Part shown: in pieces, positions 6,818 through 15,555 of the stretch
Layout: each line of letters begins with the position of its first letter
How positions within the stretch are numbered: position 1 is the stretch's first letter
From: an uncultured Porphyromonadaceae bacterium
Lineage (GTDB): Bacteria > Bacteroidota > Bacteroidia > Bacteroidales > Muribaculaceae
DNA: 21,641 bases
Reading direction: 5' to 3'
Assembly: GCA_900555915.1 (NCBI GenBank)
Contig: USNC01000001.1
Location: forward strand, 1 to 21,641
Program-made: the position numbers and the translations under genes
The notes under the pieces: model-generated
The model's input: the letters and a program-made list of their open reading frames with translations, nothing else
Database searches by the model: none
What the model was told of the DNA's origin: nothing

Positions 6818-8512
6818 TCATCTGAACCCGATTCTACCGCTCGTCGCCGCCCGCTCCAATTCGGGAATGTCGCTGTGGATGATGCGCAGCAGCGCTTCTC
6901 CCTCTGCTCCCTGGCGCTCGCATCTCACGGCGTGGCGCACTATGCTGCGCTGAAGCAGATTCATCACTTCGCGGGCGTTGCCGAAATTGCGGTCGCGGTG
7001 AAGATAAATTTGTCCGATGATGGAGCGGAGTTTCCTCCATCCGCCCGGCGTGATAGAGAATCCATACCCTTTTATTTTGCGCCGCGCTATCTCGATGAGT
7101 TCCTCCAGCGTGTAGTCGGGAAAGGTAAGGATATTTACAAACCTCGATTTTATGCCCGGATTGAGGGCGTGGAGGCGTTCAAGCGACTTGTCGTTGGCAT
7201 ATAGAGCAAGAACAACGGCGATGTCGCGGTTTCCCTCCTCTGCGAGAATCTGAAGTAGCAGTTGGATGGCTCCCCGCCCCGGATCGTGAGGATGCGGACT
7301 GCTGATCAGTAGTCCCGCCTCATCGATGAAGAGACACCCTCCCTGGGCCAGTTTCAGGCATTGACGCATTCGCTTTTCCTCTACACCAAACTGCTGTCCG
7401 ATGAATGTGCCGCGCGAGGCCACCACCGTATGGCCGCGGCTGAGTACGCCGGCCTGGTGCAGCAGGCTGCCGTAGATGCGGCACATTGTGGTCTTGCCAG
7501 TGCCGGGATTGCCGGTGATGATAGTGTGAAGATTGAGCGACAGTGGGTTGTGGCCGGGAAATGTTTCCCTTGCACGCTTCGCAAACCGTGCGTAGGCAAC
7601 GGTCTCGGCCATGGCTCGCTTCAATTGCACAAGTCCTACCATATGGTCAAGGAAAGCCTGAGGGTCTACAAGAGACTCCAGTATCTCTACAGCCGGCATG
7701 TCTTCCTCTTTTCTCACTGTCATGCGTTCTCCGGTCGCACTATTCACCACCTCTTCCTCACTCTTGAAATCGGGGTCTTCAAGCGCGAAGAATTCGTTAA
7801 GTTCCCGCTCGGTGAAATACTCATTCCGTGTCTCCGACACTATGGTGATTCCGGAACTCGTCTGTTTTACGTCCGCCTTCGGCGCAGCATTAGCTGGATT
7901 CTCGTATTGCGGACGCTTTGTCCGATGCTCTCTAAAAGGTTCGAAATAATCATGCAGTTCCTTCTCCCCGTGGCATGCGTCGGCGAATCGGGCGAGCAGG
8001 CGCTCGCCCTCGCTGTTGTGGTTGGCAGTGGGTATCTGCCGGTTGATATCCTTAATGTCGTGGATGAGCACTCCGTCGAGCCCGTCATAGACTTCAATGT
8101 AGTCATCGTGGTTGATTACAAAACTGTTGCTGACCACTATGCTCAGAGCCGCCTCCACTCCTTCGCTTCCCATGAGAGGCAACATTCTCATGAAGCCGTC
8201 GGTGAGGGCCTTTATTCGTGCGAACGGACTCACCCGGTGGCTGCTTTCCGTAAACCACATGGCCACTTCATCGTTGAATTTCTCTTCATCCGCAAGTTCG
8301 GCCGAATATCCTGCATTGTCAATCAGCATGAAGGCCACTTCTCTACAGGAGTAATAGAAATACACTTCCTGCGTTTTTTCCCCTATCTCTGTAGCGCTGA
8401 ATCGTGCGCTGTATGTGTCGGGATCGTCGGCAAGCGTGCGGAGCAATGCGTGCAGGTCCTCCTCGCGGCTGCTTTTCGTGGCAAGTGCCTTGAATCGTGA
8501 AATAAATCTCAT
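6818..8512 (-). CDS. AAA+ ATPase, CbbX/SpoVK-like, with a novel N-terminal region
   Basis: The 564-aa protein has a C-terminal AAA+ module of the CbbX/SpoVK/EccA type. MVGLVQLKRAM (291-301) begins the module. Walker A is GNPGTGKTT (334-342), the pore-loop region GTFIGQQFG (368-376), and Walker B CLFIDEA (393-399). Sensor I lies in ALYAND (Asn440), the arginine finger is probably Arg457 in GIKSRF, and sensor II is Arg514 in GNAREV. Residues 1-280 are not a domain I recognise: a helical part (1-190) is followed by a charged linker. CbbX-type ATPases remodel or unfold partner proteins; the partner here is unknown. It starts at an ATG (8512) and is codirectional with the genes upstream in transcription, but 66 bp separate it from the lipoprotein gene. 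Whether it belongs to the neighbouring defence-like operon is open. Base composition is closer to the core genes than to that operon. Confidence 0.85.
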   Translation of the reverse strand: MRFISRFKALATKSSREEDLHALLRTLADDPDTYSARFSATEIGEKTQEVYFYYSCREVAFMLIDNAGYSAELADEEKFNDEVAMWFTESSHRVSPFARIKALTDGFMRMLPLMGSEGVEAALSIVVSNSFVINHDDYIEVYDGLDGVLIHDIKDINRQIPTANHNSEGERLLARFADACHGEKELHDYFEPFREHRTKRPQYENPANAAPKADVKQTSSGITIVSETRNEYFTERELNEFFALEDPDFKSEEEVVNSATGERMTVRKEEDMPAVEILESLVDPQAFLDHMVGLVQLKRAMAETVAYARFAKRARETFPGHNPLSLNLHTIITGNPGTGKTTMCRIYGSLLHQAGVLSRGHTVVASRGTFIGQQFGVEEKRMRQCLKLAQGGCLFIDEAGLLISSPHPHDPGRGAIQLLLQILAEEGNRDIAVVLALYANDKSLERLHALNPGIKSRFVNILTFPDYTLEELIEIARRKIKGYGFSITPGGWRKLRSIIGQIYLHRDRNFGNAREVMNLLQRSIVRHAVRCERQGAEGEALLRIIHSDIPELERAATSGRIGFR

Positions 8513-8578
8513 GGCTGTAAAGTGATTTTAGCAGTGGCCGGATTGTGAGATGACGTGACCGTGATGGGCGGACGGCAT

Positions 8579-9091
8579 TTATTTGCCGGTGGAGATGTTC
8601 TTGAATTTATTCCATGGAGTTTTATTGAGGCCGCACCCTTCCGGAACATATAGAATGCCCTTCTCATAAGTGCTGGCATCGAATGTGTCCTCATTTATTG
8701 CGGGGGCTGTTTTGCCGGTGAGACGTATGGTGTCGAGATGTTCGCATTGGTGGAAAGCCCTGCTTCCTATAGTAGCCATGTTTGTGCCGATGGTCACTGA
8801 TGTACACTGGCAGTTGACAAACGCCCGGTCGGCTATTGTCGTGATCTTATATATTTTCCCGTATTCATCTATTTCCGCCGGTATGTTGATCTGCGTGTAT
8901 ATATTCCCGTCGCTGACCGAGTAGCCCGCTACGGTACCCTGCATGCTGTCTTGGTCGTATGTATATACGACACCGTCATGGGTTGCTCGCAAGACTATCA
9001 GCTCCTCGCCAGCACAGCCGGCGAGAACGAACGGAATTATTATGGCGATTATGGTTGCGATGGAGAGATAGGGCAGTCGGTTGGTTTTCAT
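8579..9091 (-). CDS. Small BspA-like leucine-rich-repeat lipoprotein
   Basis: A 170-aa exported lipoprotein. Residues 1-25 form a signal peptide with lipobox LAGC, so Cys26 is lipidated; the following AGEE is mildly acidic. The mature part carries BspA-type (LRR_5) repeats: ITTIADRAFVNC, VTIGTNMATIGSRAFHQC, then LDTIRLTGKTAPAINEDTF and the closing ILYVPEGC...PWNKFKNI, which is the usual C-terminal cap of this family. Only two to three repeats are present, far fewer than in large BspA adhesins, so this is a minimal or eroded member. BspA-like proteins bind host matrix proteins or other cells in the oral and gut species studied. It sits alone between the AAA gene (66 bp downstream) and the four-gene operon (106 bp upstream). 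I found no TAnnTTTG promoter in that 106-base gap. Confidence 0.82.
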   Translation of the reverse strand: MKTNRLPYLSIATIIAIIIPFVLAGCAGEELIVLRATHDGVVYTYDQDSMQGTVAGYSVSDGNIYTQINIPAEIDEYGKIYKITTIADRAFVNCQCTSVTIGTNMATIGSRAFHQCEHLDTIRLTGKTAPAINEDTFDASTYEKGILYVPEGCGLNKTPWNKFKNISTGK

Positions 9092-9197
9092 ATTAATCTG
9101 TTGTTTTTGTCGTTGATGTAGTAATATTGTCTTGTATGTAATAATCCAGTCTTATTTATCAAGGTGCGGGATGCGGTGGCCTGTAGCCAAGCGTAAG

Positions 9198-10025
9198 TCA
9201 GCAGAGCATGTCGTTGGCGACTTTGTCGAGGTAATCCCTATAGAATTCAATTTTCTGAAATTCTACTTTCACCTTGCTGTCGCAGGTCGTAAGCTTTATT
9301 GTCTGCTTTGTAGCCACAGTTCTGGCGGCGAGAAATTCACAGGTGGTTGACCAATCGGCATGGTCGGCATATAGTTCGCCGGTGCTGACGAATCGGCCGG
9401 CCCGCAGATGGAAGAACACATCGTCAGCACCTCGTATTCTCAATACGGGCAGAAACGATTCATCCTGCAGTTTGCCGCAGTCGTCGCGCAGTGTAGTGTG
9501 CAGTATGCCGTAGGATATGCCTCCGGGTGCCACATGAATCAGTCTCGACCAGAACCGTTTGTTGAATTCGATCGTCAGCAGTTGTCTATCGCCTGTCGGT
9601 CTGTTTCTGCGTATGGTGGGCTCAGCCTCAGGCGCGGAAGCTCCGAACATGGCGGAATTGAAGATTCGGTCGCCGAATATCTCAGGAATGGCGCGTGCCC
9701 GCAGCTCCGTCTCGCATCCGTCGGCTCGGAATAGAATGCGCTCTTCTTCCACCGAGACTTCGGCGGAAATCAACCGGTGGCGGTCGCTCAGGTGCAGAAA
9801 CCGCCCCCGGCAGAACATGCCGTCAAGACAGAACACCCAGTTCCCGATACCGTCTACCTTGACCGCAGGTATGTCGATGCGGTCTTCTTCATCCTCATAC
9901 CGGCACACCACGAAATGCACCTGCATCTCATCCACACACAGCGCCTCCGCCAGAAACTCCCGTGAAAACGCCATCCGAACCCTCCCGGCGGCTCTGCCTC
10001 CGGTTTCTTTAAGCATGTCGCTCAT
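9198..10025 (-). CDS. Unrecognised 275-aa protein, last gene of the receiver/HEPN operon
   Basis: I do not recognise this protein. It has no signal peptide or membrane helix. Alternating hydrophobic stretches (VHFVVCRYE, NWVFCLDGMFCRGRFLHL, VFFHLRAGRFV) suggest a beta-rich fold. It contains several Cys (for example at 30 and 41 and in CLDGMFCRG) but no clear metal site. Its start overlaps the end of the receiver-HEPN gene: ATG at 10025 (or a second in-frame ATG at 10016) against the stop at 10009, within ATGAGCGACATGCTTAA. The two genes are therefore almost surely translated together. The overlap implies that it belongs to the same system, as an accessory, regulator, target-binding protein or second effector. 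Composition is more GC-rich than the large first gene. The function is unknown. Confidence 0.75.
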   Translation of the reverse strand: MSDMLKETGGRAAGRVRMAFSREFLAEALCVDEMQVHFVVCRYEDEEDRIDIPAVKVDGIGNWVFCLDGMFCRGRFLHLSDRHRLISAEVSVEEERILFRADGCETELRARAIPEIFGDRIFNSAMFGASAPEAEPTIRRNRPTGDRQLLTIEFNKRFWSRLIHVAPGGISYGILHTTLRDDCGKLQDESFLPVLRIRGADDVFFHLRAGRFVSTGELYADHADWSTTCEFLAARTVATKQTIKLTTCDSKVKVEFQKIEFYRDYLDKVANDMLC

Positions 10026-11712
10026 CTTCTATGATATCTTTGATTCTGACACACAGGTCTTTCCTTTTGACGAATATCATATGGAGCAGATACATGAGAG
10101 CTCTGAATGATGTAGCGTAGTCGTTGCGTGTGATATATTCGCGGTTGTCGTCAGTATTGTCGGAGAGTCTCCATGGGCATTTGCCGGGAAGATGCCATGG
10201 TTTGCCACCCTCCGGATGTATCGCTTTGTTTCTTATCTGGATCAGTACGCGGGTGGCATTTTCAATATAGGGACTGCTCCGGTCGATTATGTCATAATCT
10301 TTTATAAGTTCCTGAACTCTGTCATTTATTGGTTTGGTGGTTTCTTCCTGATTGTTGTGTACGAGCCATTCCCTGCCGATAATCTCAAACACGGTCTCAA
10401 GAGATACATAGGATAGCCGCATCTTTTCCTGATCGGTCTTGTCTGATTCAAGGAAAAGACTGCACGCGATTGTCACCTGGTCTGCAATATTGTCGTAGAA
10501 ATCTTTTAGGTGTTCTTCTTCCTGCCCGCACTGGTCGATTCTATCATCGCATACTTTGATGATTTTGTGTGCCATGCGGTGGATGTCTTTTAACCAGGAT
10601 GTTGACAACCCCTTTGCTATTTCCGTTATGAGATTGTTAAGATTCTCTATCCGCTCCGATTCTTTCAGAGGATAAGTTGGGGATTCCTTTATGAATATAT
10701 CCTGCGCACCGATCTGAAGCGACCGCTTGATGTTCCATGATTTATTGGAGGAGGTGAACACGATTACCCGTTGTCCCGGATTCCCTCCATCTTCTTCATC
10801 AAGCAGATGCCGCAACATGACTATTCCCGAAAGCCTGTCGGTGTCCTGGTGCTGTTCGCTTGATCCCGCCAGGCGCATGTCGAGTAAGACAAGGTCGTAT
10901 TCGTCGAGAATCTTTTTCCGGTAGTCAGCGATCCCTTTGATTCCGACTCTTGCGGCATGCCCGGCTGAGACCGTTATGTCAAGACTGTCTTTTCCCCACA
11001 CGTCGAGGCTGAGGCCTTGATTCGGATCAGCTGTTTGTGGGAGACACAACAAATCCCTCACTACGCCGGCCCAGTAATCGTCCTGATCATCGATGAGAAG
11101 CATCTTGCATTGCCTGTTGATTTTAAGACGCTTTATGCCGGATTTATCTCTGCTCTCTGGCGGTGTCAATGTCTTTTTTAGATCCTCTTCAGTCATACCG
11201 CTTGTCAGAAGATAGCACAGATAGGTAAAATCAGAGGTCTTAGGCATTCCTGCTTTATGCGGATGGAGGAGTCTGTCGATATTGAAGGCAGCCCATTCAT
11301 TGGCGATGGAGTGGGAGCCTTGCTCGCTGCACACCTTTATGTGTGGCAGGAATTTTTTACAATAGTCATTGATGGTGATTGCCTTCATGCCCCGGGTCTC
11401 GATCTCGTCAGGATGCTCGACGACTTTGACTTCCGGTGTCAGAAGTATTTCTATGTAGGGCATGGGATTACTCAAGAGGTCAGCCAGATTGCCTCCTCCC
11501 GATATGGCAATGGGATTAAGAGCCTTCGACCCGATGAAGGGAAGCGAAAGCCTTATCGACACGAGGATCTTGTAAAGAAATGTCCATTCTTTATAGTCAA
11601 ACACGAGTACTGTGTCCGGCATGATGTCGTCTGCTGACATCAAAGTCTCTATAACTGGCTGTGCGTCATACAGAAATTCGGAATCGGCGATTCTGATAAA
11701 CTTTGTTCCCAT
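10009..11712 (-). CDS. Receiver-domain protein with a C-terminal HEPN RNase motif
   Basis: A 567-aa protein with three parts. Residues 1-190 form an unrecognised N-terminal domain (core VLVFDYKEWTFLYKILVSIR). Residues 202-345 are a complete response-regulator receiver domain: acidic pair Asp208/Asp209 in LLIDDQDD, phospho-acceptor Asp278 in LVLLDMRL, switch Thr320/Ser321 in VIVFTSSN, and conserved Lys342 in IFIKES. Residues 370-560 are helical, and ALIQIRNKAIHP-like text at 489-500 holds Arg494-Asn495 and His499, the RNxxxH (Rx4-6H) motif of HEPN ribonucleases. No DNA-binding output domain is present. I infer an effector whose RNase activity is switched by phosphorylation of Asp278. The start ATG overlaps the previous stop by one base (TAATG). 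HEPN toxins occur in abortive-infection and toxin-antitoxin systems. The receiver assignment is firm; HEPN is good but rests on motif and context. Confidence 0.83.
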   Translation of the reverse strand: MGTKFIRIADSEFLYDAQPVIETLMSADDIMPDTVLVFDYKEWTFLYKILVSIRLSLPFIGSKALNPIAISGGGNLADLLSNPMPYIEILLTPEVKVVEHPDEIETRGMKAITINDYCKKFLPHIKVCSEQGSHSIANEWAAFNIDRLLHPHKAGMPKTSDFTYLCYLLTSGMTEEDLKKTLTPPESRDKSGIKRLKINRQCKMLLIDDQDDYWAGVVRDLLCLPQTADPNQGLSLDVWGKDSLDITVSAGHAARVGIKGIADYRKKILDEYDLVLLDMRLAGSSEQHQDTDRLSGIVMLRHLLDEEDGGNPGQRVIVFTSSNKSWNIKRSLQIGAQDIFIKESPTYPLKESERIENLNNLITEIAKGLSTSWLKDIHRMAHKIIKVCDDRIDQCGQEEEHLKDFYDNIADQVTIACSLFLESDKTDQEKMRLSYVSLETVFEIIGREWLVHNNQEETTKPINDRVQELIKDYDIIDRSSPYIENATRVLIQIRNKAIHPEGGKPWHLPGKCPWRLSDNTDDNREYITRNDYATSFRALMYLLHMIFVKRKDLCVRIKDIIEDERHA

Positions 11713-12143
11713 TAGTTTGCTTTTGATAGTTGATTGAGATCCAGTTCGCCCCGGTCGAATGCTGAATTCACGAATGTCTCCAGCGCGGCATATAGCGGGT
11801 CGCGTGGCATCATTATAAAATTGTAGTCTGGATGAAAATCCGCGAGGTGTGGGATTGATCCGCTGAACGCTATAAGTTCACAACGTTTTCCACTCGCTTT
11901 TAGTATGTCGCGAAACGCTTTCCCTCTCCCGCCGAACGATGAGTTATGATAGATTATGGCATCGTAGGAGTCAAGTTCTTCCTTGATTGCTTCATCATTC
12001 TTCTTGCCGTTGGAGAAGCACGACGGGAAAAACTCTCCGGTCATTTCCAGATTATCTCCATGGCGAGCCTGAAGCCTGCGTATGATTTCTGCTGGTTCTG
12101 TCCCGTTTTCATATAGTTTGTCGTCTATAATGCATATTCTCAT
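11712..12143 (-). CDS. Stand-alone degenerate receiver-like protein
   Basis: A 143-aa protein that starts like a response-regulator receiver (MRICIIDDK, acidic pair Asp7/Asp8) and follows its strand order: YDAIIYHN at the third strand, CELIAFSG at the fourth, NFIMMPRD at the fifth. The position of the phospho-acceptor Asp, five residues after the Asp of YDAII, is His66. The conserved Lys is also missing (PRD). The switch residue could be Ser94. It is therefore probably a pseudo-receiver that binds partners without ordinary phosphorylation, or one using another chemistry. It lies 11 bp after the kinase-like gene and overlaps the receiver-HEPN gene by one base (TAATG), so all three are coupled. 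A single-domain receiver beside a receiver-effector resembles DtcB in Detocs, though the missing Asp argues against an identical phosphate-buffer role. The fold is inferred from motifs. Confidence 0.7.
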   Translation of the reverse strand: MRICIIDDKLYENGTEPAEIIRRLQARHGDNLEMTGEFFPSCFSNGKKNDEAIKEELDSYDAIIYHNSSFGGRGKAFRDILKASGKRCELIAFSGSIPHLADFHPDYNFIMMPRDPLYAALETFVNSAFDRGELDLNQLSKAN

Positions 12144-12154
12144 AGTCTTATGTC

Positions 12155-15100
12155 TTATAGTGTTGATTTGATTTTAATTATATATTTGAATCCCGTTCCC
12201 TCCTTGGGCCAGTAGATATCTTCATTTCGGTCAGATACTTCAATTTCTCCCAAAATATCCGCATGCTCGATTTTCCATTCTCCTCGCTCGTTGCGGTAGC
12301 GTTCCTCCACGGCGAAGTCACAAAGTCCCCAGAGCGCTTTTATCATCTCTATGCTTCCTCCCTGCTTTGTGTCAATGCCTTTGCTGAATTTCTTAACGTT
12401 GCCGGATTTGCTCTTTGGGTTTGGATTGACGATATCTATCAGCAACTCTGATTCCATGATTCCGCCATCTCCTTTATTAGGATAGCGCGCATATAGCTTA
12501 AGTTCCGGCTCCATGCATCCTTGGGTGTGCTTCTTTGTTTCGCCTTCCATGATTGATAGGGCTTTTTGTATGGAGGGCAGAAACGTGCGGTAAACCCCGT
12601 CATAAATATTGCATACGCAGTCATGCTTGATATTGATGCGGAGATGTGTCGGCTCAGTCATGTCGAAAAGCATCCCCGGGCTGTTGACGGATATGAGGCG
12701 GTTGAAATCGCAGGCTGTCTGAAACGCATCGGTAAGGTTTTCATATTGACCATACGATTGGCGCTTCACTTCTTTCCCCTTTTCATTCTTGTATGAATAT
12801 GACTCGGAAAAACAGTAGTCATAAAGTGTTTTCCCGAAGTCGTAGGGGATGGCAGGGTTGTCGAGCATTTCCGGTTTGAGCAATTGCTGGCGCACCTTTT
12901 CTACAATGTCTCCCGGTGTATTTGTGCCGGACAAGTGGCCGGTGCTGTGGGTCAATGATTTGCCGTAGGTGTCTGTGCGTAGATATTTCAGTATCTCATA
13001 TACTTTGGTGGTGTCATGCTCCGACAGCTTTTTTCTGATGTCGATATTCTCCCATTCCTTCATGTGCCTGTCATGGCTTTTGAACCGGCTTCCTTCGTTT
13101 TTCTTTTTGCGTGAGATCGACTCTTCGAGACTTGACACTAATCTCGAGAGCGTACCGTATTTATTCCCTATGATGCCGTTGAGTTTGGTCAGTGACTTTT
13201 CCGCATCGTCAAGTTGCCATACCTGCGCCTGGAAGAGCGCCAGATTATACCATGACCAGTTCTGATGCTCTCTGTTGCGTAGTCCCTTCATATTCGCTGC
13301 GATGATATCCACCAGTTCATTATAGATGGTTTCACTGATCTTGGTGAATCCGGACGTGGCATCAGATACATATTGGGCCATGTAAGGGTTGCTTTGGCCA
13401 TTTAATCGCTTTCTGACATCTGCTTGAAACTTAAGGTCCGTCACACTCTGGAAATAGTGTATATAAAGTTTAAATATATACTTGTCTATATATTGGTTGC
13501 TTCTCCAGTTCAACTCTTCCGACAATAAGGTCCTGATCAATATCTTGTCATCATTGTCTATGGCGCATTTTTCCATCCTTTGCAGGATTCGTGAATAGTC
13601 GGAGTCGTTGTCTTGCAGGATTTTGTAGTCTGTGAACTTATCTTGAAAAGCAGTAGCTATCGTTTTATACAGATTTTCGGTTCCTGTCAGATTATGGGTC
13701 TTTACATTCGAGATAAGTTGCAGTACGCACAAGGTGAGGTGTCGCTTGTCTTTGATTGCAGACTTGGTAGATGCAGACTCCTTGAATCCGATTTCCAGCA
13801 AGGCTCCGTTGCTGAGAAGGAAGTCAAAGATGGTTTTCTCAAAGTTGTCTTTAAGACTGAGTTTCGGCATGACCTGATACATAAGCCATTTGCCGTACGA
13901 TGTCTTACTCAGTTCGTACTGTATTTGCTGCATGAGCTGTGCCTGATTTCCGTCGGCGGGATTCCAGTCGTCAGCCGTAAGGAGTTGGGCCACATCGTAC
14001 ATGGCCTGCCGGTTGAGTTCCTGTCGGGATGTCTCATTGTCGATTATTCTTGCGATCGCTTTTCCCTTCTCGCATGAATGCTTTCTTATTTCATCGTCAA
14101 GATTAGAAGGTTTGCGCACGCCCAGTTCCATGTCGAGAATCTCTATTTTTAACAGCAGTTCCTGTTTGCCTTTTATATTTTTCTCCGCAATGCTTTTTGC
14201 AAACACAAGGGCGTCCTTGGCTTTGTAAGGATAGTCGAATGTAAAGAAAACGACGGCGCATGAATATGCTTCAAAATACATTGTGTATCCGAAGGTGTCC
14301 CCTTTCTTGTAGTTGTATTTGTCATAAACAGTATCGGCTAATGCCACGAATATCCCTTTCATTACGTCGAAGAGGGTTTTTGAAGTCTTTCTTATATGTG
14401 GGATGGTTGCTCTGCAGAATTCTGCCAAGTCTTTAAAGAAGTAGTCTCTATGCCTGTTCGTCTCGTCATTGATGTCATAAATGTCCACTCCAAACATCAG
14501 ATCAAGAAATACCTGACGCAGCATATTCTTTCTGTCGCTGTATCTATCCGCATTTTCGTAAATTTCATGAAGCATTCTCTGTCCTTCTTCTTCCGGTGTG
14601 TAGCCAAGCAGGTTCTCAAATAGTGTGTAGGTATATTCATTAGCCTTCGCCAGGTCTTTGTTGAGTATTCTGTCGGTAATCCTTTTCAGTTGTACATTTG
14701 ATACGCTTTTGAAAATGAAACTGCGTGCATCGTATTTTGCATCCCCGATATTGTCCCACGCAATTCGGATTGCTTTGTATAAATGCGGTATAGCTGTCCG
14801 GAAATTGGTGATGTCATTCTGTTCAGAGGAAATCCAGTCAGATATGATGTTGCAGAAGGGCAACGCCTTTTTGTCTTTGGTCTCCAGTGTGATGTCAAGA
14901 CGTTTCAGATCTTCAGCTTTTTTATTCTGAAGTTTGAAACTGCTTTTGTCAATACATCTGATAAATTCGTTGCGGTAATGATTCCGTTCGCTGTCTGTTT
15001 GAGCATGGACATAGCGGTGGCGGTTCACCCTCATGCCGAGTTTGTAGTATGTGGTATTGGGTATATCATCACTTCCTGTTGTGGCATCGGATATTGCTGA

Positions 15101-15511
15101 CTCTGTGAATTTCTTCCATATGGTGTCATCCACCTTGTCTACAAGGCTCTCAATAAGGTCGGAGAATTGGTATTCAAGGGCTGTGTCTATTATTTTTGTA
15201 AGTTCATAGATATGAATTAAGTCATCGTCAATGAGTGTGTCGATGCGTTCATTGAGTGCCACGAGCATATTGCTGATTTTGGAGAAATCATAATAGTGTC
15301 TTGTATAGGCCAGCACCTTTGTTTCGAACGTCTTGAATATGGATTCAATGAAGAATCCGTCGAACCCTTCTTCATCTCCGAATAGGGCGCGGTGATAGCA
15401 GTCGATAGCCTTCTCTTTTTTGTCTTGAGTGTTGATTACGTCTGCTTCGTCGCCCATTCTAAGGTAATTTAAGAATTTGTTAAGGCTTATTGAGCTCTTC
15501 ATCGTTTCCAT
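12155..15511 (-). CDS. Large helical sensor-like protein with degenerate GHKL ATPase-like C-terminus
   Basis: First gene of the operon, 1118 aa, with no signal peptide or membrane segment. Residues 1 to about 800 are almost wholly helical, rich in Leu/Tyr/Lys/Asp, with TPR-like pieces such as NWSWYNLALFQAQVWQLDDA (about 751-770). They would form a large sensor or scaffold. The C-terminus looks like a worn histidine-kinase ATPase: GVYRTFLPSIQKALSI near the N-box position, ELLIDIVNPNP (about 1022) like the G1 strand, KQGGSIEMIKALWG (about 1049) like the G2 loop and helix, and GTGFKYIIKIKS (about 1105) like the last strand. A possible H-box is SEHDTTKVYEILKYL (about 830). I chose the ATG at 15511; the frame extends to a TTG at 15517, and another ATG lies at 15502. 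The gene is AT-rich: 24 of 60 bases are G+C at both 14041-14100 and 15061-15120. The kinase-like reading is moderate to low confidence. Confidence 0.78.
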   Translation of the reverse strand: METMKSSISLNKFLNYLRMGDEADVINTQDKKEKAIDCYHRALFGDEEGFDGFFIESIFKTFETKVLAYTRHYYDFSKISNMLVALNERIDTLIDDDLIHIYELTKIIDTALEYQFSDLIESLVDKVDDTIWKKFTESAISDATTGSDDIPNTTYYKLGMRVNRHRYVHAQTDSERNHYRNEFIRCIDKSSFKLQNKKAEDLKRLDITLETKDKKALPFCNIISDWISSEQNDITNFRTAIPHLYKAIRIAWDNIGDAKYDARSFIFKSVSNVQLKRITDRILNKDLAKANEYTYTLFENLLGYTPEEEGQRMLHEIYENADRYSDRKNMLRQVFLDLMFGVDIYDINDETNRHRDYFFKDLAEFCRATIPHIRKTSKTLFDVMKGIFVALADTVYDKYNYKKGDTFGYTMYFEAYSCAVVFFTFDYPYKAKDALVFAKSIAEKNIKGKQELLLKIEILDMELGVRKPSNLDDEIRKHSCEKGKAIARIIDNETSRQELNRQAMYDVAQLLTADDWNPADGNQAQLMQQIQYELSKTSYGKWLMYQVMPKLSLKDNFEKTIFDFLLSNGALLEIGFKESASTKSAIKDKRHLTLCVLQLISNVKTHNLTGTENLYKTIATAFQDKFTDYKILQDNDSDYSRILQRMEKCAIDNDDKILIRTLLSEELNWRSNQYIDKYIFKLYIHYFQSVTDLKFQADVRKRLNGQSNPYMAQYVSDATSGFTKISETIYNELVDIIAANMKGLRNREHQNWSWYNLALFQAQVWQLDDAEKSLTKLNGIIGNKYGTLSRLVSSLEESISRKKKNEGSRFKSHDRHMKEWENIDIRKKLSEHDTTKVYEILKYLRTDTYGKSLTHSTGHLSGTNTPGDIVEKVRQQLLKPEMLDNPAIPYDFGKTLYDYCFSESYSYKNEKGKEVKRQSYGQYENLTDAFQTACDFNRLISVNSPGMLFDMTEPTHLRINIKHDCVCNIYDGVYRTFLPSIQKALSIMEGETKKHTQGCMEPELKLYARYPNKGDGGIMESELLIDIVNPNPKSKSGNVKKFSKGIDTKQGGSIEMIKALWGLCDFAVEERYRNERGEWKIEHADILGEIEVSDRNEDIYWPKEGTGFKYIIKIKSTL

Positions 15512-15555
15512 GTGCAAGGCGGTGTTTGAGTTGCGAGTTTTATAGTTTCAGTAGG

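Noticed and set aside
7361..8500. A 379-codon plus-strand open frame
   Set aside because: It lies entirely opposite the AAA+ ATPase gene, whose motifs are unmistakable. The plus-strand translation has no recognisable domain.
9198..15511. Calling the operon Detocs outright
   Set aside because: There is no PNP effector domain, the small receiver lacks the acceptor Asp, the kinase motifs are degenerate, and a fourth gene is present. Only the architecture is similar.
15512..15517. TTG start for the large operon protein
   Set aside because: An in-frame ATG lies two codons downstream, and I expect ATG to be favoured over TTG in Bacteroidetes. The two extra residues add nothing.
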